DNA of 52,062 bases from a virus: positions 1 through 52,062 of IMG/VR virus record IMGVR_UViG_3300037333_000078. One strand, written 5' to 3'. The translations under genes and the position numbers were made by a program. The notes beneath the pieces are model-generated. The model saw only the letters and a program-made list of their open reading frames with translations, made no database searches and was not told the DNA's origin. Below are positions 32,704-41,270 of the stretch, in pieces. How positions within the stretch are numbered: the first letter of the stretch is position 1; each line of letters opens with the position of its first letter.

Positions 32704-33015
32704 ATGGAACAGAGAAAGTTTTGTTCATCTTGTGGAAAATGGTTACCTTTATCTGAATTTTATTATAACTCATATAGACAACGATATGAATGGGTATGCA
32801 AAGAATGTTTTAAAAAGAGAGTATATAAAAATAAAGAAAGTAGAAGAAAGGCATTTAAGAAGTGGTATAATAAAATAAAGCAAGATAAAGTTAGGTGGTT
32901 TCAATATATAAATAAGAAGAGATTAGAAAGATATAAAAGGAAAAAATATAAAGTAAAGCAAGCAGATAAATTAGTTAAAGGTTTATTATATTTAATACAA
33001 CAAGGACGCATATGA
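32704..33015 (+). CDS. Small basic zinc-ribbon protein
   Basis: A 103-residue protein. The first 40 residues have FCSSCGKWLPLSEFYYNS and WVCKECFKKRVYKN, a treble-clef-like CxxC...CxxC ribbon often found before HNH endonuclease domains in phages. Here no HNH residues follow; the rest is a very basic helix (Lys, Arg, Tyr), apt for nucleic acid binding. It lies two bases after the previous gene and overlaps the next one's reading. It may be the remnant or a regulatory relative of a homing-type endonuclease. Confidence 0.6.
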   Translation: MEQRKFCSSCGKWLPLSEFYYNSYRQRYEWVCKECFKKRVYKNKESRRKAFKKWYNKIKQDKVRWFQYINKKRLERYKRKKYKVKQADKLVKGLLYLIQQGRI

Positions 33016-33026
33016 AGGAGGTAGTG

Positions 33027-33524
33027 ATGATAACAAAGTTTATTCCATTTTTTTATGCTGGAAATAAAAGGATTTTTTATATTCCAAGTGATGCTTATGT
33101 AATTAACTTAATAGAAAATCCAGAAGAAGAGAAAAAATTAATTCCTATTTTAGGTAAGCGTTATTTGTATGAAGGACAAGAAGTAATAGTTAATAAAGTA
33201 GATAAATACATTTTTATAGAAAGAGAAATGCCTACAAGCATTGTTATTTTTAGAAGTTATTTGGCTAAACTAATTAATGTTATGCGTTCTATCGCACCTA
33301 TCTTCTTTATAGAAGACATTAATGGAGATACTATTAATTTAAGAATTACTCTTGTAGATGATGAAGTTAATCTTAATGTAGTTAAATCAGATGTATTCAC
33401 TACTGCTGACTTGAATTGTTATGGAAAAAGAAATAAGGCATTTGAGCTTGTAGCTGCATATTATAATGAATGTAAAGTAAAAGGAGTTGGTTGGAATAGA
33501 CCTGAAATAGAGTTGACTAATTAA
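33027..33524 (+). CDS. Unknown protein before the ssDNA-binding gene cluster
   Basis: A 165-residue protein. An upstream ATG at 33012 lies before the AAGGAGGT site, so ATG 33027 is chosen. Mixed alpha/beta composition; beta-like start (ITKFIPFFYAGNKRIFYIPS) and a C-terminal helix (NKAFELVAAYYNECKVKGVG). No catalytic motif is seen. The end of the gene contains the -35 of a promoter for the next operon. The family is unknown to me. Confidence 0.55.
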   Translation: MITKFIPFFYAGNKRIFYIPSDAYVINLIENPEEEKKLIPILGKRYLYEGQEVIVNKVDKYIFIEREMPTSIVIFRSYLAKLINVMRSIAPIFFIEDINGDTINLRITLVDDEVNLNVVKSDVFTTADLNCYGKRNKAFELVAAYYNECKVKGVGWNRPEIELTN

Positions 33525-33540
33525 TCAAAAGGATTATATT
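33513..33540 (+). promoter_or_regulatory. Promoter for the ssDNA-binding protein / RecA operon
   Basis: TTGACT (33513-33518), 16 bases, TATATT (33535-33540). The -35 overlaps the last codons of the preceding gene. It has the same GGAT-TATATTTA layout as the other plus-strand promoters. Confidence 0.65.
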
Positions 33541-33567
33541 TAGTAATAACATAATTGGAGGTGAGCG

Positions 33568-33783
33568 ATGAAGCTCAAGGAAATTTCTATTAGTAAAGGA
33601 ATTAAAGTATCAATTGATTACAATTCTGTTTCTGCAAATATATCATTAAGTGCAGAAATAGATGAAGGAGAAGATATTAATGAAGTATTTTCTCAATTAT
33701 CGGAATTTGCAGAAAAAATGTTAGATGTAGAAGTTGACAATCAAATAGAATTTTTAACAATCAAACAACCTAAAACTTTTTAA
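33568..33783 (+). CDS. Small acidic protein linked to ssDNA-binding protein
   Basis: A 71-residue protein with a beta-hairpin-like start (MKLKEISISKGIKVSIDY) and a helix (INEVFSQLSEFAEKMLDVEV). It is translated from GGAGGTGAGCG and lies just before the ssDNA-binding gene. Small proteins of this shape occur beside phage recombination genes, but I know no tested function. It could be a loader or modulator of the ssDNA-binding protein or RecA. Confidence 0.55.
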   Translation: MKLKEISISKGIKVSIDYNSVSANISLSAEIDEGEDINEVFSQLSEFAEKMLDVEVDNQIEFLTIKQPKTF

Positions 33784-33793
33784 GGAGGATATA

Positions 33794-34729
33794 ATGATAA
33801 CAAGAGACGAAAATTGGATTCAAAATCTATTAAATCAGTTTAAAGGTAAGAATGGCAGTTCATCAGTAAAATGGCTTAAAATTCCACTCAAAGAAGGTAG
33901 TAGAGTTTCAATTAGACTTCTACCTATTAATGCTAATACTGCGATGACGCATTATCAACACTGGGGAATTACAGATAGACCTATAACTTGTATGAAAACA
34001 TTTGGAGAACCTTGTCCTATATGTGATGCTATTCGTGCAGCAGAAGATATTGATTGGAAAAAGAAAGGAAAACTTCTGCCTAAAGATAGACTTCTTTTGT
34101 ATGTATTGAAAGTTAATGGTAATATGGTAGAAGATACGCCGTATATATTTTCAACTACGAAAGTATTTATGGACGAATATATGGCGTTAATGAATGAAGG
34201 CATTATTCTTGACCACCCTGAAGAAGGTAAAAAGATAATTCTTATCAGAAAAACAGATGGTGGACAATTAACAAGAACAATAGGACAAACAATATCAATT
34301 GTTGATATATTACCAAGTATTGAAGATAAGATAGTTCCACTTAATAAATATATTAAACCACCAGCAGAAGAAGAAATTAAAGAAGCACTTGAAAAGTTAG
34401 AGCAAAAATTTGATTATTGGCGTGGAAAAGCAGGAGAAGAAAAACAAGATAGTAATATTCAAATAAATAAAGTATCTCAATCAGGAGATGTATTAGATTT
34501 TTATGGATACGAATTGACATTACCACAAAAAGCAAAACTTATTACTGATGTTACAGGAATAAATATTCCATCTGAATATATTGCTTGTTTTGGATTAGGT
34601 AGTGATAATAATGATAAATGTGAGTTTTGTGAATATGCTTATATGTGTGATAACTTTAAAGATTTGATTGTTAATGAAGATAAGGAAGTAGTTGATAGTT
34701 GGATAAAACAAGCAGTAATAGGAGGATAA
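33794..34729 (+). CDS. gp32-like single-stranded DNA-binding protein
   Basis: A 311-residue protein. Its core begins VKWLKIPLKEGSRVSIRLLP and includes HWGITDRPITCMKTFGEPCPICDAI, a zinc-binding pattern like that of phage gp32-type proteins (HxxW...C...CPxC). An OB-fold-like strand pattern follows. The C-terminal region holds a second cysteine group (ACFG, KCEFCEYAYMC) and ends acidic. It would coat ssDNA and work with the RecA-like protein two bases downstream and with the UvsW-like helicase. The arrangement SSB-RecA-helicase supports the call. Confidence 0.8.
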   Translation: MITRDENWIQNLLNQFKGKNGSSSVKWLKIPLKEGSRVSIRLLPINANTAMTHYQHWGITDRPITCMKTFGEPCPICDAIRAAEDIDWKKKGKLLPKDRLLLYVLKVNGNMVEDTPYIFSTTKVFMDEYMALMNEGIILDHPEEGKKIILIRKTDGGQLTRTIGQTISIVDILPSIEDKIVPLNKYIKPPAEEEIKEALEKLEQKFDYWRGKAGEEKQDSNIQINKVSQSGDVLDFYGYELTLPQKAKLITDVTGINIPSEYIACFGLGSDNNDKCEFCEYAYMCDNFKDLIVNEDKEVVDSWIKQAVIGG

Positions 34730-34730
34730 T

Positions 34731-35792
34731 ATGAGTAAAACAATTGATGCTTATTATAAAACAGGAATTCCATTACTTGATATAATTATTGGTGGTGCAG
34801 GTATTCCTGTGCCATCAATAATGGAATTCTTTGGTTCTGAAGGAGGTTCAAAAACAACTCTTGCTTTATATTTAGCAACTAAATTTTTAAATAATTTTGA
34901 AAATTCAGAATTTATTTATATAGATGCAGAATTTAAATTAGATGAAAAAAGATTTAATTATATTATTTATAATAGTGGAATAGAAAAAGATAGAGTTGAA
35001 ATTATTAGAAGTAATATTATTGAAGATATATTTGATGATTTATCAAAAAGACTTGAAAGTAATGCACTTGAAGGAAAGAAAACAATAATTGTATTAGATT
35101 CAATTGCTAATTTGATGTCAAAAACAAATGAAGGTAAGGGATATAGTGGTGCAAAAGATGCTGCTATTATAGCAGGTAAATTAACTGAATTGTCATATAA
35201 AATATATCGTTCTAAATCTCAATTAATTCTCATTAATCAAGTAAGAGATAATTTACAAACAGGTAGAGGTTTAAGAACACCTAAAGGTAGATATATTAAG
35301 CATATATCACCGATTAGAGTAAAAATATCAAGAGATGCTAAAGTTACTACTAAAATAGGTGATTTAGAAATTGAAGAAGGAATTGTTGTTAAACTTGAAA
35401 CAGAGAAAAATCAAATGTTTATCCCAAGAATGACTGCTAAATTGTTTATTAACAATGAAAAAGGTGTAGATGAATTAAGAAGTATATTTGAACAATTGAA
35501 AGAATACAAAATAATTCAGCAGTCTGGTGCTTGGAGTATATTTAAATATGGTGACTATAACCTAAAGTTTAGAGGTTATAATGAGTTTAAAAAGAAAATT
35601 AAAGAGAATCCTGAATTATTACCTTTGTTTGCTTATTTATTCTATAAAAGATTTGTAAATATATCTCCATTATCAAAAGCAAAACTTATTAAAGATTTAT
35701 GGAAGTATGAAGAAAAATTTGGATTTGAAAAAACTGAATTAACAGACGAAGAAAAGAAATTGCTTGAGTATTTGGAGATAAATAATGATTAA
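34731..35792 (+). CDS. RecA/UvsX-like recombinase
   Basis: A 353-residue RecA-fold strand-exchange protein. Walker A is FFGSEGGSKTTLA (about 33-45), EFIYIDAE carries a catalytic acid, Walker B is TIIVLDSIANL, and the SQLILINQVRDN segment follows, typical of RecA/UvsX loop 2 entry. The C-terminal 100 residues are a helical domain. It pairs with the ssDNA-binding protein upstream and the UvsW-like helicase downstream in recombination-dependent replication and repair. The last eight bases overlap the ferredoxin gene. Confidence 0.9.
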   Translation: MSKTIDAYYKTGIPLLDIIIGGAGIPVPSIMEFFGSEGGSKTTLALYLATKFLNNFENSEFIYIDAEFKLDEKRFNYIIYNSGIEKDRVEIIRSNIIEDIFDDLSKRLESNALEGKKTIIVLDSIANLMSKTNEGKGYSGAKDAAIIAGKLTELSYKIYRSKSQLILINQVRDNLQTGRGLRTPKGRYIKHISPIRVKISRDAKVTTKIGDLEIEEGIVVKLETEKNQMFIPRMTAKLFINNEKGVDELRSIFEQLKEYKIIQQSGAWSIFKYGDYNLKFRGYNEFKKKIKENPELLPLFAYLFYKRFVNISPLSKAKLIKDLWKYEEKFGFEKTELTDEEKKLLEYLEINND

Positions 35793-36003
35793 ATTACTTG
35801 ATGGTAATTTATGTTTAAAATGTAAGATTTGTGAAAAGTTGTGTCCTGTTGATGCTATAAATGTATTTGAATATAAATTTGTGATAAGGCAAACAATATG
35901 TATCGGTTGTGGAATATGTATAGAAAAATGTCCTAAAGGAATATTGAGTTATGATTATGATATAGTAAGATTTAAGGAGGACATCAATGAAAGTATCTCT
36001 TAA
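35785..36003 (+). CDS. 2[4Fe-4S] ferredoxin
   Basis: A 72-residue protein with two complete ferredoxin motifs, CLKCKICEKLCP and CIGCGICIEKCP (each CxxCxxCxxxCP), the pattern of bacterial two-cluster ferredoxins. It lies between recA and the helicase and overlaps both (8 and 17 bases), so it belongs to the operon. Such proteins transfer electrons at low potential. Inference: it could supply NrdG and perhaps ThyX. Ferredoxins are uncommon in phages outside cyanophages, whose version is the 2Fe-2S type. Confidence 0.9.
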   Translation: MIKLLDGNLCLKCKICEKLCPVDAINVFEYKFVIRQTICIGCGICIEKCPKGILSYDYDIVRFKEDINESIS

Positions 36004-37453
36004 AGGAAGACTTTTATATTTTGATGAAGTTAGTAATTATGAATTGGATATGTTAAAGGCATTATTAAATAGAGAAGATAAGAAATCTGAAAGAAAAGTA
36101 GAAATGTTATTTTATAATGAGAATGAAGGTAAATATTATACTTATTTCGGATATTTAAAACTTATTATAGATAGAATAGGTAATGTTTTTTATACAAAAC
36201 CAAGGAGAGAATTAAAAATATTTGATAGAGAGAAGATAAAAAATGTAGGTAATTTTATTTTGAGAGATTATCAAATTAAAGTAGTTGAAAATTGTTTAAG
36301 AGAAAAATTTGGAACAGTAGTAGCACCAACAGGTTCAGGTAAAACTGTTATAATGTTAAGTTTAATTAATTATTTAGATTTACCTACTTTAATAGTGCAG
36401 CCAACAAAACAATTGGTAGAACAATTTTATAAAAAAATGGTTGATAGTGGTGCTTTTAATGAAGAAGAAATAGGTTTATTATATGGTGAAAAGAAAGAAG
36501 TAAAAAAGATAACAATAGGAACATTTCAAACTATTAAATCTTACATAGAACAATATCCTGATTTAATGAAAGATTTTAAATTGTTATTGTATGACGAAAG
36601 CTCTACTACACAACAGGCAACAACTGGAAGATACATAGATGAATTTTATAAAGATAAAGTAGAATATGTAATAGGATTTACAGCAACACCTTATAGATAT
36701 AAAGATATAGATAATTCAATAGAAGATTTTATAATGTTAGGGTTAACAGGAAAACCTATTGCACAAATTCCTTTAATGTTTTTAGTTAAAAAAGGATATT
36801 TGGCAAAACCTTATGTTTATTTTGAGAGAATAAATGCACCTGCTGCAAAAATAAAAAATTGGCATACTGTATACAGGAACTATATAGAGAATTTTGAGAG
36901 AAGAAATCTAAAAATAGCAGAATGGATAACTAAATTTTATAGAAATAATATAAAAGTGATGTCATTAGTAGTAACCAAAAAACACGCAAGGAATGTATTT
37001 AATTTATTACCTGAAGATGTAAAGAAAGAAGCAATAATAGTATTTGGCAATAATCAAGGAATGATATATGATTATGGAGATTTGAGATATACATATATTG
37101 ATTATAATGATTTGTTGTATAAAGTAGAAAATGGAATAGATTATAAAGTAGTTATAGCGACACAGATATTTAATCAAGGAACTGATTTGCCGTCTTTAGG
37201 TGCGTTAATAATGGCGTTCGGTGGAAAAAGTAATGTTCAAATTTTCCAGAAATTAGGTAGAGTATTAAGATTATCAGAAAATAAAGATAAAACTTTTATA
37301 ATAGATTTCTTTGATGATACACATCCTTATTTACGCAATCATTCGTATAAGAGAATAAAATCTTATCAAGAAGAAGGAATACCAATAATTACAGATAGAA
37401 TGGAATTGGAAGAAATGATTAAAGAAGAAAGCCTATTAAAAGGAGGTAATTAA
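35987..37453 (+). CDS. UvsW-like superfamily 2 helicase
   Basis: A 488-residue SF2 helicase. Motifs in order: NFILRDYQIKVVEN (Q-like), VVAPTGSGKTVIML (I), LIVQPTKQLVEQF (Ia), LLYDESST (II, DES in place of DEAH), VIGFTATPYR (III), VIATQIFNQGTDLPSLG (V) and FQKLGRVLRL (VI). The N-terminal 85 residues fit the small DNA-binding domain of T4 UvsW. The enzyme would unwind branched recombination intermediates. It has a strong AAGGAGG site inside the end of the ferredoxin gene. Confidence 0.88.
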   Translation: MKVSLKGRLLYFDEVSNYELDMLKALLNREDKKSERKVEMLFYNENEGKYYTYFGYLKLIIDRIGNVFYTKPRRELKIFDREKIKNVGNFILRDYQIKVVENCLREKFGTVVAPTGSGKTVIMLSLINYLDLPTLIVQPTKQLVEQFYKKMVDSGAFNEEEIGLLYGEKKEVKKITIGTFQTIKSYIEQYPDLMKDFKLLLYDESSTTQQATTGRYIDEFYKDKVEYVIGFTATPYRYKDIDNSIEDFIMLGLTGKPIAQIPLMFLVKKGYLAKPYVYFERINAPAAKIKNWHTVYRNYIENFERRNLKIAEWITKFYRNNIKVMSLVVTKKHARNVFNLLPEDVKKEAIIVFGNNQGMIYDYGDLRYTYIDYNDLLYKVENGIDYKVVIATQIFNQGTDLPSLGALIMAFGGKSNVQIFQKLGRVLRLSENKDKTFIIDFFDDTHPYLRNHSYKRIKSYQEEGIPIITDRMELEEMIKEESLLKGGN

Positions 37454-37454
37454 A

Positions 37455-37775
37455 ATGGAATGGATGTTGATTTTTTTTATTTCGTTGCTGGTATTTATAT
37501 ATTTAGAAAAAGACGCCATTTATAATTTTTTGGTAGATTTAAAATATTTTAAATATAGTTTGAAACCACAAATAGATGCAATTAAAAGAAAAAAATCTTT
37601 ATGTGCATATTGTAAGTATTCTGTGAAATATAATAATGAATTTTACTGCTTGAAAGCAGCAGAATATAAATTGTATCCTGAAAGCGTAGTAATTTCTCCA
37701 TTTCCTTGCAGAGAACTAAATGAGAATAATAATTGCAAATATTTTAAATTTGATTGGTTGTGGTTTATAAAATAA
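37455..37775 (+). CDS. Membrane-anchored cysteine-rich protein
   Basis: A 106-residue protein. Residues 3-18 (WMLIFFISLLVFIYLE) form one membrane segment. The soluble part has five to six cysteines (SLCAYCKY, FYCLKA, PFPCREL, NNCKYF), probably a metal site. It begins one base after the helicase stop. Function unknown; a membrane tether for a replication protein is conceivable but not shown. Confidence 0.6.
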   Translation: MEWMLIFFISLLVFIYLEKDAIYNFLVDLKYFKYSLKPQIDAIKRKKSLCAYCKYSVKYNNEFYCLKAAEYKLYPESVVISPFPCRELNENNNCKYFKFDWLWFIK

Positions 37776-37790
37776 GTAAGGAGAATTGTT

Positions 37791-38780
37791 ATGGCAAAAC
37801 ATTATGAATTTATACAGGTAAAATCTAATAATAAAATAAAAGCAACAGAAAATAAAAAGATTTTAGTAGTGAATACTATATTTACAGATTGGCATAATAA
37901 TTTAAATCCTGTAATTCGTAGTGTAAAATATGCATTAAAGAATTTTGATTATGATGTTTTCCAAGCAAAAATAGAGATTACAAAAGAAGAAGAAAGTGAA
38001 GTTGTAAACAGGATAAAGAATGATAATTATTGTGCTATATTGCAAGTATATGACTCATATTATTTTCCAAGAGATTTTTTGATAGAAAATATTTATAAAA
38101 AACTTGGTGTTCCGATTTTTTATTATTGTTATGATTATTTGGCGTATCCTTTTGGTAAATATAGAAAGTATTATGAAGAAGAAGTTATAACTATCTCTAA
38201 TGTAGAAAATATCAAGCAATACAATCCAAAGATTATTTATGCTTTAAATTTAAATTCATTTATTTTAAATAATAAATATCAAGAACCTTTATCAAAGCCA
38301 TTTAATATTATTTATTATGGAAGTTTTAGAAAGAATAGAGTAGATTACTTTAAAAAGTATTTAAAGTATCCTATGATTTTATCTACAAGTAAGAGAAGAA
38401 TTAGTAAATTTAAGGAATTTGATTGTGTAGATTGTGATATTATAGAACCATTAGATTGGCGAAATCCTTTATTAAAATATTTTAAATATTCTCTTTATAT
38501 AGAAGATAAATATACTCACGAAAATTATAATTATATGGCTTCAAGATTTTATGAAGCACTTAATTATCTAACAATTCCTGTTTTTGATAAGAGTTGTATG
38601 AATACAATAGAGAAATCAGGATATAAAATTAGAGATGATTATATAATTGACGGATTGCAGGATTTAGGTAAGTTGGAATATGATAAAGAATATGTTATTG
38701 ATTTATTTAAACAAGCTAAAAAAGAAAAATTAAATGTTTTAAAACAAGTAAGAGATATACTGTTAAAGTATATAAATTAA
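37791..38780 (+). CDS. GT-B-like glycosyltransferase
   Basis: A 329-residue protein. The N-terminal half is Rossmann-like, beginning KKILVVNTIFTDWHNNLNP. The second half has FNIIYYGSFRKNRVDYFKKY and MASRFYEALNYLTIPVFDKS, which resemble the nucleotide-sugar-binding half of GT-B glycosyltransferases (R/E-A-L...P-V-F). Its place among helicase and primase genes rather than tail genes suggests DNA modification more than surface glycan work, but this is inference. No clear homology to T4 glucosyltransferases can be asserted by eye. Confidence 0.5.
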   Translation: MAKHYEFIQVKSNNKIKATENKKILVVNTIFTDWHNNLNPVIRSVKYALKNFDYDVFQAKIEITKEEESEVVNRIKNDNYCAILQVYDSYYFPRDFLIENIYKKLGVPIFYYCYDYLAYPFGKYRKYYEEEVITISNVENIKQYNPKIIYALNLNSFILNNKYQEPLSKPFNIIYYGSFRKNRVDYFKKYLKYPMILSTSKRRISKFKEFDCVDCDIIEPLDWRNPLLKYFKYSLYIEDKYTHENYNYMASRFYEALNYLTIPVFDKSCMNTIEKSGYKIRDDYIIDGLQDLGKLEYDKEYVIDLFKQAKKEKLNVLKQVRDILLKYIN

Positions 38781-38792
38781 GCAGGAGAAGAA

Positions 38793-39788
38793 ATGAAGGA
38801 ACTTTATCAGTTTTTTACAGAGAATTTTGTTGAAGGAAAGCGTTATGATTTAATTATGCGTTTGGCAGGTTCTTGTGCAGTATTAAATGTTCCAATGGAA
38901 GATTGTATTAATTTTTATAATCTGTTTAAAGATAGAGATGATGAAGACAGAACACATCTTATAGAAAGAACTTATAAAAAAGTAGCAGAAGGTAAAAAAG
39001 TTTTAACATTAAAACCTTATGAAGTAGATGTAGCAGGATATTTTGGATATACAAATAAAGAAGAAGTTAAATATTTAAATGTTTACGATAAAGAAGAATA
39101 TATAAAAAAATTAGTAAATAATGAACTAATAAGGCAAGATAAAAATATAATTAAAACAATAGATATAAGTAGTGTATCAGTAAAATTAGATAAGAAAGTT
39201 CATAAAAAAGAGTATTTTTATTTAAAAACAAGAAAAATTACAGACTTTAATATTAGAATGTTTGATATAAGAGTAGGTATAGGTAAATTAGAAAATAGAG
39301 TGGTATTTCCTATTTATAATAAAAATAAGGAATGTATTTATTATGTAGCAAGAGCAATAAATAATGATATACAACCAAGATATTTAAACTCTAAATTACC
39401 AAAAGAAGCAGTTATTTGGAATTATTATAATTGTAGATATAATAAACCAGTTATTGTATGTGAAGGAATTTTTAATGCTATTACTGCAATTAATTATACA
39501 GGAATGCAAGCAGTAGCTACATTAGGTAAATTTTTGACAGATACACAAAAATTAATGCTATCAAAATTTAAAACTATTTATTTATGTTTTGATGGAGATG
39601 TAGAAGAGTATTTTGTTAGGAATATAGCAGATGAACTTTCTTGTCCTTTTGTTTATATTTTAAAAATGCCTAAAGATAGAGATGTAAATGATTTGACAAA
39701 AAAGGAATTTCTGGATATATTTAATAGTGCAATAAAAATAGATAAAGAAGAAGAAAGATTATATAATATTTTAAGGAGGTTAAAATGA
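38793..39788 (+). CDS. DNA primase with TOPRIM domain
   Basis: A 331-residue protein. Residues about 180-310 form a DnaG-type primase core: NRVVFPIYNKNKECIYYVAR, PVIVCEGIFNAITAI (catalytic Glu), ATLGKFLT, IYLCFDGD (DxD) and DVNDLTK. The N-terminal 60 residues are helical and resemble primase C-terminal (PriCT)-like helices. No zinc-binding domain is seen. It lies near the DnaB-like helicase and would make primers for the PolA enzyme. Its 3' end contains a consensus promoter for the next gene. Confidence 0.82.
   Translation: MKELYQFFTENFVEGKRYDLIMRLAGSCAVLNVPMEDCINFYNLFKDRDDEDRTHLIERTYKKVAEGKKVLTLKPYEVDVAGYFGYTNKEEVKYLNVYDKEEYIKKLVNNELIRQDKNIIKTIDISSVSVKLDKKVHKKEYFYLKTRKITDFNIRMFDIRVGIGKLENRVVFPIYNKNKECIYYVARAINNDIQPRYLNSKLPKEAVIWNYYNCRYNKPVIVCEGIFNAITAINYTGMQAVATLGKFLTDTQKLMLSKFKTIYLCFDGDVEEYFVRNIADELSCPFVYILKMPKDRDVNDLTKKEFLDIFNSAIKIDKEEERLYNILRRLK
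39693..39721 (+). promoter_or_regulatory. Intragenic promoter in the primase 3' end
   Basis: TTGACA (39693-39698), 17 bases, TATATT (39716-39721). Its first 17 bases match the promoters at 43598 and 47659 at all but one position. It reads into the XRE regulator and ThyX. Confidence 0.7.
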
Positions 39789-40003
39789 GTTGTGATAAAT
39801 TAAGAGAAAATATAGTAAATCAGATAAAAGATTTGATGCAGAAAAGAAATATGACACGAAAAGAGTTAGCAGAAAAATTAGGAGTTGATATTAGTAGAGT
39901 GTCCAAGATTTTAAATGGAAATAAGATTTCCAATCTTAATAAATTATGTGAATTGGTAAGAGTGTTAGATGGAGAACTTGAGATTGTAATAAAACCAAAA
40001 TAA
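39785..40003 (+). CDS. XRE-type helix-turn-helix regulator
   Basis: A 72-residue HTH protein. MTRKELAEKLGVDISRVSKILNG is a full XRE/Cro helix-turn-helix (residues about 22-44), followed by ISNLNKLCELVRVLDGELEIVI, the ending common in HigA-like proteins. No HigB toxin lies beside it. It overlaps the primase by four bases and sits just after an intragenic promoter. It is the only clear sequence-specific regulator in the window, and a candidate for binding the TTGAC-N6-GTCAA sites. Confidence 0.85.
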   Translation: MSCDKLRENIVNQIKDLMQKRNMTRKELAEKLGVDISRVSKILNGNKISNLNKLCELVRVLDGELEIVIKPK

Positions 40004-40013
40004 AGGAGGAAAT

Positions 40014-40193
40014 ATGTTTAAAGCAAAAGTTACTTTTCTTGACCCTCTTGGTGTTAATATGAAAATTGAGTATTTAAGCGACAAGCCTTATGGAATTCCA
40101 GAAGAAGTATTAGGATTAAATAGAAAAATAGTGGAAATGATTGAAGATTTTTGCAGTAAATACGATACAAAAGTAGATTTTAAATTAGAATAA
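40014..40193 (+). CDS. Small protein of unknown function
   Basis: A 59-residue reading frame with a strong AAAGGAGGAAAT site, in the same direction and spacing as its neighbours. The protein starts MFKAKVTFLDPLGVNMKIEY and ends with an acidic helix (LGLNRKIVEMIEDFCSKY). It fills the gap between the XRE gene and thyX exactly (11 bases on each side), which supports coding. No family recognised. Confidence 0.65.
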   Translation: MFKAKVTFLDPLGVNMKIEYLSDKPYGIPEEVLGLNRKIVEMIEDFCSKYDTKVDFKLE

Positions 40194-40204
40194 AGGAGGA
40201 AATT

Positions 40205-41269
40205 ATGGAATTAAAGTATATTAAAAAAGTAGCCAAAAAAGAAATTTATGATTATTCTCCAGTAAAAGGTTTTGTTGAATTGTGGGATTTCTCTTTATCT
40301 AATTTAAATCAAGAAGCAAGAGAAGAAACAATTGCAACAGTAGCAAGTTTAAGTTATGGTAATGAACAAGCTAAAAATTCAAAAAAGTTATGTCAATTAC
40401 TTGAAGAATTAGGGCATTCTTCTGTTAAAGAATTTATTAGATTTCCAGTAGATAATACTCTTTTTGATATTTCTTTTTCATTAAGAAATGATGATTTTTG
40501 CACTTATGAAGAATTTATAGAGAATTCAAAAATTGGTGATTTAAGAGAGTTTGAAATAAATCTTAATATTGATGATTTAATTAAATATCACAAACAAGCA
40601 ATAGCAGTTTTTAAGATTAAAGTTCCTTTGTTTGTAAGAAGTCAATATCATCGTCATAGATGTCAAAGTGTGTTGGAAATTTCACGGAGGTATGTAAAAC
40701 CAGATAAAGTGGATTTTGAATTTTGGTATCCACCTAATAATGATAAACCTGTAAATGATGATGAATATTTATTTCCTTATTCTGTTGAGAAAGAGTTAGA
40801 TGATCATTATAATATTTCTGTTAAGTTTTATGAAGCATTGTTGAAGACTGGTTATAAACCAGAAGTAGCAAGAAGTATATTACCTCAATCTCTTTATACG
40901 ACATTTTGGGTAATGAAAGATTATGAATGTGCAAGAAATTTTTATATTGAGAGGTATTCTGTTCACGCACAAGAACAGATAAAAGAAGTAGCGAAGGCAG
41001 AACTTGAACTTCTCAAAAAATATCAATCAGAATTTTTAGGTCAGTATGTAGTAGTAGTTGGAGATGAGAAACTTGGATTATACAAAGAAGGCACTTATAT
41101 AAAAATTCTTGACATTCAAGAACATTATAAAGCACTACAATCTAATGGTTGGAATAAAGATGCTAAAATTGTGTATTGTGAATTTGATGATGATAAGTAT
41201 TATGCTAAATTTAATTTAGAGAAAGGATTGTTTGTTGGTAAAATATTAAAAGAAAAGGTAGGTAATTGA
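40205..41269 (+). CDS. thyX: Flavin-dependent thymidylate synthase
   Basis: A 354-residue ThyX. The family motif RHRx7S is present in YHRHRCQSVLEISRRYV, with ELGHSSVKEF (the GHxSxxE motif) and a later ARSILPQSLYTTFW, matching the usual R-x-x-LP substrate region. ThyX makes dTMP from dUMP with FAD, NADPH and methylene-folate. Residues beyond about 270 (from FLGQYVVVVGDEKLGLYKEG) form an extra C-terminal domain of about 85 residues, not usual for the 220-250-residue family. With dUTPase and the kinase it forms a thymidine supply path. Confidence 0.88.
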   Translation: MELKYIKKVAKKEIYDYSPVKGFVELWDFSLSNLNQEAREETIATVASLSYGNEQAKNSKKLCQLLEELGHSSVKEFIRFPVDNTLFDISFSLRNDDFCTYEEFIENSKIGDLREFEINLNIDDLIKYHKQAIAVFKIKVPLFVRSQYHRHRCQSVLEISRRYVKPDKVDFEFWYPPNNDKPVNDDEYLFPYSVEKELDDHYNISVKFYEALLKTGYKPEVARSILPQSLYTTFWVMKDYECARNFYIERYSVHAQEQIKEVAKAELELLKKYQSEFLGQYVVVVGDEKLGLYKEGTYIKILDIQEHYKALQSNGWNKDAKIVYCEFDDDKYYAKFNLEKGLFVGKILKEKVGN

Positions 41270-41270
41270 T

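Noticed and set aside
32704-33015. HNH homing endonuclease
   Set aside because: Only the leading zinc-ribbon is present; the His-Asn-His catalytic residues are absent.
39785-40003. HigA antitoxin of a toxin-antitoxin pair
   Set aside because: No HigB/RelE-like toxin lies beside it; the neighbours are a primase and a 59-residue unknown protein.
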